From a virus, in the IMG/VR virus record IMGVR_UViG_3300025120_000037, positions 1 through 64,000 of that record: DNA of 64,000 nucleotides; one strand, written 5' to 3'. Both the position numbers and the translations under genes were made by a program. Under the pieces are notes generated by a model. The model saw nothing but the letters and a program-made list of their open reading frames with translations. It ran no database searches and was not told where the DNA came from. This document shows, one piece after another, positions 15,817 through 23,915 of this stretch (positions are counted from its first letter, which is position 1; every line of letters begins with the position of its first letter).

Positions 15817-18598
15817 GTTTTTGAAAAGAAGTGTCCCAGCGATTGGTGCTCATGTCCTGAGCAAATTCCACAGGTGTGGGTAGACGCTCCGGACCTTTTG
15901 CAGCACGATCGGAGTTTAGGTCATATGCCTTAAGTCGCAGCCCTTTTATCCCTGGAATACCGTCATTTAACACAACCTTAGTGCCAGGGAGTTTCAGGAT
16001 ATTAGTTAGAGCTTCTTTGGTGCGCTCAACAAAACGGTGTTTAGCCGCAGGTTTGTAACCGCATGATTTACAGAAATTTGCATAAGAAGGGTACAACGCA
16101 CCATAGGCGTTGGAAACGTACATACCTTTTTCTCCCTCGTCTGTATTAGGCTTACGAGCACCAGCACCTACAGGCGTTATTGTGTTAGGTGCGTATAAGC
16201 AACAATCGTTAAGCCACGCTATAAATTGATTGTTAAAGAGCAGTGCTTCGATGTTGGTTTTGTTGAGCGAGGGGACATGCTTAGTAGGGTTCGCAAGAAT
16301 ATCTTTCATAATTGCGTAGTCCATTGAGAGAGCCCAACTGACAATCCCACTCATCTCGGGAACAAAGGACCCTTCAATTCGATCCTCAAAAACACTTATA
16401 AGTTCTGTACGTTTACTGGGGTCAACGACTTTGTCCATAACGATTGTGAGTCGCCTTCTTTCCAGTCCACTGCTGGAGTCATTTGATGTGATGTGCTCAT
16501 TACTGGCGATACAAACTAAACATTCAGGTTTAAAGCTGATGATTTCTTTTCCGTACTTTCGTTCAGCGCGAAGGGTGTCAGAAGCAGATGTAAGTTTTTT
16601 GAGTACATCCATTCGCTTGTTGTAGTTGCTTTCGTCAGTAAGGAGGAGTAATCGCTTCCCGATGAGGTTGTAGGACTCAAACTTGTTGGTCTCAATGACC
16701 TCCAAGCTCGAAGTGTGAGTTCCGTGGAAACCAGCAAGCGCAACCATTAGCTGCTGCATGGTTGACTTACCAGTACCACCAGGGCCGACAAGGTGAAGGA
16801 ATCTCTCGCCAGCTGTATAGCCTGTGAGGATTGCTCTAGCAAAAGCTTGGATTAGTTTCTCTTGATCCTTATCAAGGGCACCTTTGATCCATTTCATGAA
16901 CTCAGGACACTCTGCGCTCGTGTTGTACTCGTAAGCAAGCTTGTGCCTAAGAAAGAGATCTTTTTGTTTACCCTCCGAAAACTTAAAAGTTTTAGTACAC
17001 AAGACTCCATTTCGAAATGGAATAAAACCAAACGACTTGCTCCAAATGCTGCGACGACCTCCTTCAGCAGATTTAAGAAGCTTTGCTTTAAGGATTCCGA
17101 AAACGCTACTGATAGTTGCGCTGTTGTATTTAGGAAGTGCCCCACCTGCAATTAGAGCATCCAGGGCGAGCACAATTCTTCTTTTTATATGCTGTTCATC
17201 CTGAAAATACCAGATATCAAGATCGTCGTCGTAGTGATAGAACTGATCTAAATTACTGTCATAAATAAAGTTGTCACCTTGATTGTTGACAATGAGCGTG
17301 GCGATGTCATTCTCGCTGAACTCTCGGTTCCTTGAACCAGCCTGAAGTGAGACCAATTGAGCTGGGGTGGCTGGAGTATTCACTTGGTTTTCCTTAAGTG
17401 TTGATGTTGATGTTGATGTTGGTGTTGATTTTGATGTTGATTCTGGTTCGTCATAATCAGACTCAAGGTTGTTGAGACTGAACTCCGCCATATTCATAAC
17501 GGCATTGACAGCTGCTTCTTTTTTAAGAGCTGCTAAACGATCCTTCACCTCTTCTGACGCGTGACTGTCAAATACAGACTTTTTGACGCGTCTGATTTTT
17601 TTCCAGATGCCGAGGTCTCCATGCTCAGAAGCCAATGAGACAGCAGGTAGGAGATCCTCGGGGTTGCGGATTGAATTTAAAATCCGCGAGAATTTACCAT
17701 CGCAGCTGTGAGGGTAGTCATATATATTATGGAACGCATCCTGCGCTATTGTCAAGGGTGATACGCATGATGCAATGTGTTGCTCTTTAAGCCAGTTGCT
17801 CCAACCGATCAATTCCTTAAATACCGTGGCCATCGTCGAGCTGCGGTCAGAGACTTCCTCACCAGCAAGAACAGACCTTACAGAAGAAGATACAAGTTTT
17901 TCAATATCGATACCGTTTGCTCGGATTACGACATTGTCAATAGCTTGCTCTGGGTCACCAGCCTCTTCTAAATTTTGTACAGGAAGTGAACTGTACGACC
18001 TAAAACCTTCGTTTATGACTTCTTCTGGTATGAACTTGTCAGTCGTGACGAATATGCACTCTTTATTTTTAGGACCGTAGAAAAGATTGGGTACAGTCGT
18101 AGCTCTTATGTCTGATCCAGGTATTTGTTTAAGAATTTGTTTATTAAACCATTGATAAAACTGAGGATCGATGATTGCTTTACCAAGCCCAAATACCAAC
18201 CTAAATCTTGGCCACCCAGGAGAATCAGAAGGTGAGTGATATCCAATTGTTAGATACTTTTTACATATATCTAATTCAAGAGCTTCTTCCGGAGTTAATT
18301 CTTGCTTTTGAATCTTGTTTCCGTTCTCATCTTTACCTTCTGCCTGATTGTCAATGTCGATAATAATTAGTCCAGCTTGAAGTACCCCAGTACCACTAGC
18401 CTTTCGTTGTCCATTAACTAAATGCCAAGCGCAAAGCCCAGCCTGAGTCGAAAGAATCGTCGATAATTCTTGAGCTGTGACATCTTTGGATTCCCAGCCT
18501 GAGTTAAACGCTGTAAAGTTCCCTCCTTTGGCAATCTTGCCCTGCTCTGGGTGTAGATGAGGGATGACACTCGTATTTACAGAGCAGATGAAGTTCAT
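15797..18598 (-). CDS. primase-helicase (AEP-type primase plus SF3 helicase)
   Basis: 933 residues, ATG 18598. The N-terminal part resembles an archaeo-eukaryotic-type primase: acidic motif IIIDIDN (Asp81, Asp83), then YHSPSDSPGWPRFRLVF (about 120-136), which matches the Ser-His and basic motifs of that fold. A low-complexity Ser/Thr linker (STPTSTSTST, about 385-400) precedes a D5_N-like region. The C-terminal ATPase is SF3: Walker A GPGGTGKST at about residue 602, Walker B LLLLTDES, motif C LVCIASNEH, and an RRR finger. It should unwind and prime phage DNA for the polymerase at 25.3 kb. Confidence 0.85.
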   Translation of the reverse strand: MNFICSVNTSVIPHLHPEQGKIAKGGNFTAFNSGWESKDVTAQELSTILSTQAGLCAWHLVNGQRKASGTGVLQAGLIIIDIDNQAEGKDENGNKIQKQELTPEEALELDICKKYLTIGYHSPSDSPGWPRFRLVFGLGKAIIDPQFYQWFNKQILKQIPGSDIRATTVPNLFYGPKNKECIFVTTDKFIPEEVINEGFRSYSSLPVQNLEEAGDPEQAIDNVVIRANGIDIEKLVSSSVRSVLAGEEVSDRSSTMATVFKELIGWSNWLKEQHIASCVSPLTIAQDAFHNIYDYPHSCDGKFSRILNSIRNPEDLLPAVSLASEHGDLGIWKKIRRVKKSVFDSHASEEVKDRLAALKKEAAVNAVMNMAEFSLNNLESDYDEPESTSKSTPTSTSTSTLKENQVNTPATPAQLVSLQAGSRNREFSENDIATLIVNNQGDNFIYDSNLDQFYHYDDDLDIWYFQDEQHIKRRIVLALDALIAGGALPKYNSATISSVFGILKAKLLKSAEGGRRSIWSKSFGFIPFRNGVLCTKTFKFSEGKQKDLFLRHKLAYEYNTSAECPEFMKWIKGALDKDQEKLIQAFARAILTGYTAGERFLHLVGPGGTGKSTMQQLMVALAGFHGTHTSSLEVIETNKFESYNLIGKRLLLLTDESNYNKRMDVLKKLTSASDTLRAERKYGKEIISFKPECLVCIASNEHITSNDSSSGLERRRLTIVMDKVVDPSKRTELISVFEDRIEGSFVPEMSGIVSWALSMDYAIMKDILANPTKHVPSLNKTNIEALLFNNQFIAWLNDCCLYAPNTITPVGAGARKPNTDEGEKGMYVSNAYGALYPSYANFCKSCGYKPAAKHRFVERTKEALTNILKLPGTKVVLNDGIPGIKGLRLKAYDLNSDRAAKGPERLPTPVEFAQDMSTNRWDTSFQKHDTPKS

Positions 18599-18712
18599 TA
18601 GGTACCTTGACGCGTATGTAGTATGCCTGATTTTAGACGTTAAAAGCTCAAGAGAAGCTTAAGACGCCTCTTCCGCTCTGCCTTGTTGACTGATTCTACG
18701 CCGAGTTGGGCC

Positions 18713-19486
18713 TTAATTCTGGTTTTCGTAGTACTGTCGCACGACCTCAAACCATGAAATCTCGTCTTTCTCAACGTCGTCAGGGCCAAAGGTAAAAATC
18801 TGAGTGTTAAATTCTTTTATCGCCGTGGTCACGATTATCTGAGTTTTATCTATTTTTATGCCTAAGCAAGCTTCTGCAGCTGCTTTATACGCGGCCAACT
18901 GAAGTCTCGTTTTTTTAGTTTTGAAGACACCAGATATAAGCGCTTTCTTAGTTTTTTCATCTACACCAGATTTTTTATTCGGGAACCTGGAAGAGTAAGG
19001 TCCATTGCTAGTTTTAAAATCTGCAAGAATAATTTCTGCATTTTGATTCATATAGATAAGGTCACAACAGCCTGCGTACCCATGACCAGTATTTTCGTCA
19101 TAATAATGAATTCTGCCTACTCCGTCGTCTCCTACGTACTTAGACCATGCAGGTTGATTAAAAGGCTTCTCAGACCACAGTACTCTTCCACCGTCTAGAA
19201 GGTTATCTAGTAACTCTGGAACGCCTTCCCAAAATAGGCTGTAGTAATCGGGTGGGATTACGCGTAGACCTCTTATATAATCTTCGACGCTGTTATGTAT
19301 CCAAGTGCCTCTCTCTGCAGCTTTGTCCGCTACACCTGGGTTCATCTTGTTCCAGTGCTCAAGTTTTTTCCTATTAGCCTCTGAAGCAGTGGAGCTTAGT
19401 ATCGTTGTAACAGAAGGAAGAGGTTTGGCTACACCGTTACAGATGTAGTGTCTCTTTCCGTTGATTACTACTCGAGTATCTGACAC
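18713..19486 (-). CDS. PD-(D/E)XK exonuclease, RecB/Cas4-like
   Basis: 257 residues from GTG 19486, which is preceded by a strong AAGGAGG Shine-Dalgarno on the minus strand. N-terminal helical part has PSVTTILS and ERGTWIHNSVEDYI (the conserved His of this family). The nuclease core shows GYAGCCDLIYM (Asp), ILADFKTSN (Asp-x-Lys) and the QLAAYKAAAEA helix, i.e. motifs I-III and the Q-x-x-x-Y motif. Such phage exonucleases act in recombination or DNA-end processing. A 114-bp stretch without a good gene separates it from the primase gene. Confidence 0.8.
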   Translation of the reverse strand: MSDTRVVINGKRHYICNGVAKPLPSVTTILSSTASEANRKKLEHWNKMNPGVADKAAERGTWIHNSVEDYIRGLRVIPPDYYSLFWEGVPELLDNLLDGGRVLWSEKPFNQPAWSKYVGDDGVGRIHYYDENTGHGYAGCCDLIYMNQNAEIILADFKTSNGPYSSRFPNKKSGVDEKTKKALISGVFKTKKTRLQLAAYKAAAEACLGIKIDKTQIIVTTAIKEFNTQIFTFGPDDVEKDEISWFEVVRQYYENQN

Positions 19487-19510
19487 TGTGTTTATCCTCC
19501 TTTTAAAAGT

Positions 19511-19813
19511 CTAGAACATACTTGAGATACCATTACTTTCATCTGCGTCATCATCTATAAAAAATTCTTGCTTTTGGTACTGATACTCTTTGTTTCGCTG
19601 CTCTAGTTGAGGCATCAAACACAGTGCTGAAGAAAATGCTTCCAGAGTAATGTCTGCACACTCCTCAGCAGTTCTGGCATTCCCCAAAGGGTCTATGCAC
19701 TCAGTAAGCAATTGATTACTTGTTTGTAGTGCAATGATGTTATCTAGTTTGCAGTTATGCTCTTCCAAGAGTTTTGCAATGTGGTTTAGGGCCTCTGTTA
19801 ATGGCTTACTCAC
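19511..19813 (-). CDS. hypothetical small helical protein
   Basis: 100 residues from GTG 19813, with a GTGA overlap with the gene upstream. Mostly helical (ALNHIAKLLEEHNCKLDNII), acidic C-terminus (FFIDDDADES). No family recognised. Co-transcribed with the degenerate methyltransferase and the exonuclease. Confidence 0.6.
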   Translation of the reverse strand: MSKPLTEALNHIAKLLEEHNCKLDNIIALQTSNQLLTECIDPLGNARTAEECADITLEAFSSALCLMPQLEQRNKEYQYQKQEFFIDDDADESNGISSMF

Positions 19814-20382
19814 AATTTTAAATTTTTTGGTCTGTGCCAGCCTACTTCGAAATCCACATTTGTCTTTATAAGTGCTGATCCTTGTCTTCTAAAAACAAAC
19901 CACGCAGAAGTCACAGAGTCTTTTAAAGACTTTTTATCGTCACGAAATGACGGGCGAGGGCTTAAAATTTTAATATTTTCGAGAGCTGCTTCTTTAAGAA
20001 AGTCTTGGCGACTCCTTGTAGGTTCTAAAAAAGTCAGTCTGTCGAGGATACAGATCCCCTTTGAAGCGGTCTGAATCCCACACTCAGTAACCCAAGAAGT
20101 TATTTCTTTTGTCCCCTGTGTCACAGCAATTATCCAGTCGAACTTATCTTTTTTCTCAGACCACCAGTTTAGATCAGTAACATTGTCCACTGAAGTGTTT
20201 GTAGTAATATCAGTTATGCCTGAGTTCCTTACTTGAGTAGTGAGTTCAAAACTTTCGTCGTAAGGAAGTAAGACTGATCCCGAAACAATCCCAGATTCCG
20301 CAATAGGATTGAATATGTATTTTGGGACTTGGTAGAACGTGGACAAAGCAGATGTTCTCCTAGGTAAACTTTGCTCCCACAT
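19810..20382 (-). CDS. degenerate SAM-methyltransferase-like protein
   Basis: 190 residues, ATG 20382. The second half follows a phage class I methyltransferase family: FDWI at about 79, then after the motif IV position an A-S-K-G-I helix end, LDRLTFLEPTRSRQDFL, ILSPRPSFRDDK and SVTSAWFVF. In active relatives the motif after FDWI is N-P-P-(F/Y); here it reads AVTQGT, so the catalytic motif is gone. The N-terminal SAM-binding glycine motif is also not visible (GSVLLPYDESFE). It is probably a non-catalytic relative, kept perhaps for binding. Its start codon overlaps the start of the divergent nblA gene. Confidence 0.55.
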   Translation of the reverse strand: MWEQSLPRRTSALSTFYQVPKYIFNPIAESGIVSGSVLLPYDESFELTTQVRNSGITDITTNTSVDNVTDLNWWSEKKDKFDWIIAVTQGTKEITSWVTECGIQTASKGICILDRLTFLEPTRSRQDFLKEAALENIKILSPRPSFRDDKKSLKDSVTSAWFVFRRQGSALIKTNVDFEVGWHRPKNLKL

Positions 20383-20584
20383 GAGTTTAGAGGAACAGTT
20401 CGCACATAGACGGTTCGTAACCAGTCTTAGTCAGATGGACGACGAGGAAAGAGATATATGCATCAAGCTAACACATGCAAATTATTTGATACGCGGCAAA
20501 CTCTTAGAGAACGTAATTAAGTATTGCCTTGAGAACGACGTGGAGCTTCCATCGTTTGGTGACTTAATCCGGTACGGACAATAA
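20381..20584 (+). CDS. nblA: NblA-like phycobilisome degradation adaptor
   Basis: 67 residues from ATG 20381. The sequence MSLEEQFAHRRFVTSLSQMD, then DEERDICIKLTH and RGKLLENVIK, follows the NblA pattern: L-x-L-E-(Q/E)-x-F-x-x-R-x-F, M-(S/D)-x-E, and a second helix with R-x-x-x-x-x-(V/L)-(I/L)-K. NblA forms a helix hairpin that binds phycobiliproteins and brings them to the Clp protease; cyanophages such as Ma-LMM01 carry a copy. It is the only plus-strand gene within the 15.3-37.6 kb leftward block, and its ATG shares CATG with the divergent gene. Length is normal for NblA. Homology is by eye only. Confidence 0.7.
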   Translation: MSLEEQFAHRRFVTSLSQMDDEERDICIKLTHANYLIRGKLLENVIKYCLENDVELPSFGDLIRYGQ

Positions 20585-20613
20585 AAAAGAGTGTGTATTT
20601 GCAAACACACTCT
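20582..20613 (-). terminator. intrinsic terminator, leftward transcripts
   Basis: Nine-pair perfect stem AGAGTGTGT / ACACACTCT with an 8-nt loop. On the minus strand it is followed by six T (AAAAAA at 20583-20588 on the plus strand). It would end the SSB-side leftward operon before nblA. On the plus strand no T-run follows, so it is not a canonical terminator for nblA, though the hairpin would sit at the 3' end of its mRNA. Confidence 0.8.
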
Positions 20614-20647
20614 AGTTACCCTTAGAGGCTTCCCCACCTCAAAAGAA

Positions 20648-21469
20648 CTATACTTCCAATCCAGCTGCCTTAAGAGCTGCTTTTTGTTCTTCCGTCAATT
20701 CTTTAGATTTAGCGGCTTTTGCCTCCGGAAGCTTGGGAGCTTCTGAAGACTTACCTGGGGTACCCGCACCTGCTGGAAGAGCTGCGAGCCCCTGCGGAGA
20801 GCCGCTTTCTAAGATTGGATGCTGTTCTTTAAATGCTTCTTTAATTGAAGCATGATCTTGGCCGAGAGGAAGCTCAACCAGATTAGAACCGGAGATAGTA
20901 CTGCGTAATGCAGAAGCCACCAAGTCTCCTGAAATTTCGAGCCATTCAGAAACATCTTGGATGAGTTTTGTCTCCTCATCACTTTGAGTCGGACGATCCT
21001 TAAACTCTAAGACGTTGTAGTTAATCTTTGCACCGTCCTCACCTGTTACAGGATTCCTTTCGTTAAAGGATTTTTGAACAAACTTCGTGGACGTTACGAC
21101 TTCACCGACATTGATTCTATTGTTATAGAGTGTCTGAAAATACGTAATGAAGTTTTTTTGACTTGATTTACCACTGATAATGCTAGTGCATACACAGCGA
21201 GGAGGGAGTAACCGATGAGAAGGACTGACACCGATATAAGAAATCCGGATAAACTCCTGATGTGATCGCATCCCGAGGTTACCGAAATATGGTGTGAAAC
21301 CAAGAAGGATGAATTCAATCGGTATGCCGTTGTCGTTACTGTCGGTGATGGCAGCTTCAGAGTCAGTATCGGACTTCCAAACGCGACTTTGAAGATCGAT
21401 TCGAAGTGTGTGTGGCGGGAGGTTACAGAGGATTTCATCTGCAGAAAATTTGCCAGCAATAAAAACCAT
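20648..21469 (-). CDS. DNA-metabolism-linked protein, unknown function (DUF5895-like)
   Basis: 273 residues, ATG 21469. N-terminal half begins MVFIAGKFSADEILCNLPPH and is beta-rich (GIPIEFILLGFTPYFGN, SHRLLPPRCVCTSIISGKS), the C-terminal 60 residues are Ala/Lys/Glu/Pro-rich and look disordered. Similar proteins occur beside SSB genes in cyanobacterial plasmids and phages as far as I recall, but the assignment is tentative. Gene is 8 bp downstream of the SSB gene, so both are made from one mRNA. A role in single-strand DNA handling is possible. Confidence 0.6.
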   Translation of the reverse strand: MVFIAGKFSADEILCNLPPHTLRIDLQSRVWKSDTDSEAAITDSNDNGIPIEFILLGFTPYFGNLGMRSHQEFIRISYIGVSPSHRLLPPRCVCTSIISGKSSQKNFITYFQTLYNNRINVGEVVTSTKFVQKSFNERNPVTGEDGAKINYNVLEFKDRPTQSDEETKLIQDVSEWLEISGDLVASALRSTISGSNLVELPLGQDHASIKEAFKEQHPILESGSPQGLAALPAGAGTPGKSSEAPKLPEAKAAKSKELTEEQKAALKAAGLEV

Positions 21470-21477
21470 GATTCAGA

Positions 21478-22125
21478 TTAAAGAGAAAAGTCAATAGAGC
21501 CAAGAGCGGCGGTAGCTACCTTGCCTTTTTCAGGGTCGGCAGCTTGTTTGGGTGCCGCTTTCTTGGAACGAGGTAGATAAAGAACTTTATCTATCCCGTA
21601 ATTAAGATACTTCTTGCCCTCCTTCTCAGACGTGTTGACACGTCCGATAGCGATGGTTGGAGTACCTGGTGCCAACTCGGAAAGTTGAGTGGAAAGCTTG
21701 TCCCAAGCAGTGAGCTTAAACCAATTTGTTTCTCCTTTTTCGTCTTGCCATGCAAGTGATCGATTGGTAACAGTGTTGTCACCCACTTGATTTTCCTCGG
21801 CTTTAGGCCCAAGACCACCTGTGGAAATATAAAGATTGACAGCTAGAAGATCACTCCAATTATCTTGTGTCACTACAAGCATTGGCTGCATCTGAAGTAC
21901 GCCATCAGGTGTCGGCTTAGTTGGACCGATTGCAAGGATGGTTTGATTTTCAGAAAGAGAGGCGAGAATCTTCCCTACATAGTGATCAGCAGTCATTGAA
22001 AGCTGAACCTTTGTTGCTATCCGCTTGTCAGTTGAAGGAAGAGACTCAGCTAAGACATGTGTGACTTTGTTTTCGTCGGTGCTAGCCGTGTCTGTGACAC
22101 GAAGACCGAGGGTGAAGATGTTCAC
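21478..22125 (-). CDS. ssb: single-stranded DNA-binding protein, two OB-like regions
   Basis: 215 residues from GTG 22125. The C-terminal half has the bacterial SSB pattern: TNWFKLTAWDKLSTQLSEL, then TIAIGRVNTSEKEGKKYLNY. The N-terminal half (residues 1-95, MNIFTLGLRVTDTAS to PMLVVTQ) looks like a second OB-type barrel. A basic/Ala linker follows, and the end is GSIDFSL rather than the usual acidic D-D-D-I-P-F tip. It would protect template strands made by the primase-helicase. It overlaps the upstream HNH/HTH gene by 44 bp. Confidence 0.75.
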   Translation of the reverse strand: MNIFTLGLRVTDTASTDENKVTHVLAESLPSTDKRIATKVQLSMTADHYVGKILASLSENQTILAIGPTKPTPDGVLQMQPMLVVTQDNWSDLLAVNLYISTGGLGPKAEENQVGDNTVTNRSLAWQDEKGETNWFKLTAWDKLSTQLSELAPGTPTIAIGRVNTSEKEGKKYLNYGIDKVLYLPRSKKAAPKQAADPEKGKVATAALGSIDFSL

Positions 22126-22648
22126 GTTTTAAAGTTCGGTAAATAGTTGATCGGTTTACTTTGAGTGCTTTGGCAATCTCCCTGACGGGGACACCATCGC
22201 CATGAAAGGCTAACGCCAAAGTGACGTCCGCGCCACCTAGTTTTGACGCATTCATGTTTTTATATGAGTTATGTAATGGATTGATGCATTTCTTGTTACC
22301 GCAACTGGGCTTGACCGCACCGTCTCTATTGATCTCAAGGTAATCTAAAATTAGTGGCCGAACGTAATAACGTTCTCCTAAGGCATAAATGACCGGGTGT
22401 TCATTCACGTAAGAATGTTCCCAAAAATCACACATTTTGTGCGTAAAGTCGTTCGAAGCTAGTCTTTTAAAAAGCAAGCTTAGGTTATTTTCTTTTACCT
22501 CTGAGTAAGTAAGTTTTAAAGACTCCGCCCCGAATGCTCTACTGATGTCCGAAGCCTGAGCTTGAGCGTGGCCAACGTCATTAGCCAATAAAGCAAGAGA
22601 AAGAGTCTTTTGCTTCTTCGTTAGTGAAAGGCAGTAATTAGTCTTCAC
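22082..22648 (-). CDS. HNH-like zinc-finger plus helix-turn-helix protein
   Basis: 188 residues from GTG 22648. Residues about 65-135 look like a zinc-bound HNH relative: YALGERYYVRPLILDYL, then CGNKKCINPLHNSYKNMNAS. The C-terminal 45 residues form a resolvase-type HTH: TLALAFHGDGVPVREIAKAL, KVNRSTIYRTLKRE. HNH plus HTH is a common homing-endonuclease plan, so this may be a mobile nuclease that recognises a site in the phage genome; a DNA-binding regulator is the alternative. It overlaps both neighbours (SSB by 44 bp, the next small gene by 11 bp). Confidence 0.65.
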   Translation of the reverse strand: MKTNYCLSLTKKQKTLSLALLANDVGHAQAQASDISRAFGAESLKLTYSEVKENNLSLLFKRLASNDFTHKMCDFWEHSYVNEHPVIYALGERYYVRPLILDYLEINRDGAVKPSCGNKKCINPLHNSYKNMNASKLGGADVTLALAFHGDGVPVREIAKALKVNRSTIYRTLKREHLHPRSSCHRHG

Positions 22649-22814
22649 TCAGTGCTGCTTTAGCTTTATCGCCGATCTTAAGTCCTTCAGTTTCTATTTT
22701 TTTAATTATTTCAGAGTAAGACATACCTGATTCCTGAGCACGTTTGAGTGCAGCAAGTCCTAAGAAGCCTTCTGTGCCTTCAGGACCTATAAAAGAAGCA
22801 AGAGTAACAGTCAT
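22638..22814 (-). CDS. 58-residue single-repeat protein
   Basis: ATG 22814, TAA at 22638. Sequence MTVTLASFIGPEGTEGFLGL, then AALKRAQESGMSYSEIIKKI and ETEGLKIGDKA. The part from GLAALKRAQ to KIGDKAKAAL is the same unit that occurs three times in the next gene upstream (GAAGIGRAQEYGYSDEKIRAL and so on). First gene after the promoter at 22836-22863. Function unknown; a small helical interaction module is likely. Confidence 0.7.
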   Translation of the reverse strand: MTVTLASFIGPEGTEGFLGLAALKRAQESGMSYSEIIKKIETEGLKIGDKAKAALSED

Positions 22815-22835
22815 CGTTAAAAGTAAGTTGACTTA

Positions 22836-22863
22836 AATCTAACGATGACTTTGTAACTGTCAA
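22836..22863 (-). promoter_or_regulatory. sigma70-type promoter for the SSB operon
   Basis: On the minus strand: TTGACA (22858-22863), 16-bp spacer, TAGATT (22836-22841, four of six consensus bases). The start of the first gene (22814) lies 22 bp beyond the -10 element. Confidence 0.6.
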
Positions 22864-22876
22864 TATATATATTTTA

Positions 22877-23854
22877 CTAACGAGCTTGAGCAGCTGCACC
22901 AATTCGCATACCAGCTGATTGTGCTTGCGAACGTGCCTGAGCAAAACTAATTCCTCTAGCGGCAGCCATTCGCTCAAGTCCTGCTGCACCAATAGCTGCG
23001 CCACCACTGTTGTAACTAGGCTTCTGGTAAACCTGAGAGATAGCCTGAGCGGCTGGGGTGTAACTAGGAGCTGCAGGAGCTGGAGCTGCAGGAGTTGGAG
23101 CAGCTGCGGCTTGTCCTTGATAAATCATCCCTTGACCTACTCCTAGATCTGCGGCTGCTGCCGCACCAAACTTCATACCCTGTTGCTTAGCCAGAGATCT
23201 AATTGCTTCGTCAGCTAAACCACGATCACGAAGTCTTTGAACCGCAGCCGCACCTAGTGCTCCTGCAGTTGAATCGCCTCCACTGGCGCTTGTAGTTTCA
23301 GTATTAATACCAAGCGAACGTGCAGCTTGTTCGCCAAACCTGACACCTTCTTTTTGTCCCAATGCACGAATTTTTTCATCGGAATATCCATATTCCTGAG
23401 CTCTGCCAATCCCCGCTGCTCCTATGCCACCGCCAGCGTTTGATCCCATAAAGGAACGTAAGGTACGATCAAGGTCTTTCTTCGGCAGCATCATCGGAGG
23501 TAGAGGTGCTTGAGTACCACCACCACCACCAGTTCCTCTTACTGCATCAGCTAGGTTGATATTAATATCACCTATAGAAGAAGAAGAAGACCGTGGACCA
23601 AGGGTGAATTCAGCAGTACGCGATGGCTGATAAGGTGCTTTGTAAGTAGCAGTAGTCGGACTACGACCTTTAAGGTTCGCAGTCATTTTAAACGTAGGAG
23701 CAAAGCCTTCAAAACCTTCAGTAGTTTCTCCTTCTTCATCGAAAAGACCAGCCAAATCTAGTCCGAAAATGTTGCCCGCTTTTCTCATAGTGCGGCCAAA
23801 TTTTTCTGGTATTCCTTTTTCCTCGTTGCTCGTAGTAATTGTCGAAGAAGTCAT
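22877..23854 (-). CDS. virion- or scaffold-type protein with three helical repeats
   Basis: 325 residues, ATG 23854. N-terminus has GNIFGLDLAGLFDEEGE, a Ser/Gly-rich middle (GPRSSSSSIGDININL, TGGGGGTQAP), then three copies of a 36-40 residue unit: GAAGIGRAQEYGYSDEKIRA (about 143), GAAAVQRLRDRGLADEAIRS (about 205) and GAAGLERMAAARGISFAQAR (about 292), each followed by ...G(V/M)(R/K)(F/I)G. Units are joined by Ala/Pro-rich linkers. No known family. The repeat is shared with the 58-residue protein next to it. A structural role is guessed from composition. Confidence 0.65.
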   Translation of the reverse strand: MTSSTITTSNEEKGIPEKFGRTMRKAGNIFGLDLAGLFDEEGETTEGFEGFAPTFKMTANLKGRSPTTATYKAPYQPSRTAEFTLGPRSSSSSIGDININLADAVRGTGGGGGTQAPLPPMMLPKKDLDRTLRSFMGSNAGGGIGAAGIGRAQEYGYSDEKIRALGQKEGVRFGEQAARSLGINTETTSASGGDSTAGALGAAAVQRLRDRGLADEAIRSLAKQQGMKFGAAAAADLGVGQGMIYQGQAAAAPTPAAPAPAAPSYTPAAQAISQVYQKPSYNSGGAAIGAAGLERMAAARGISFAQARSQAQSAGMRIGAAAQAR

Positions 23855-23915
23855 AACGGCTAACTCTGTTGAGTAATCTCGTACTCTGAGTTTAATTGAT
23901 TTTTTCTATCTTACT

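Noticed and set aside
15876-18080. Several plus-strand frames within the primase-helicase gene
   Set aside because: They overlap a well-supported 933-residue gene with clear motifs and have random-looking composition.
18623-18750. Minus-strand 36-codon frame starting with TTG over the exonuclease 3' end
   Set aside because: It needs a TTG start inside the exonuclease gene without a ribosome site, and the peptide looks like chance.
20582-20613. Hairpin as a rightward terminator of nblA
   Set aside because: On the plus strand no T-run follows (AGTTACCC); the T-run is on the minus-strand side.
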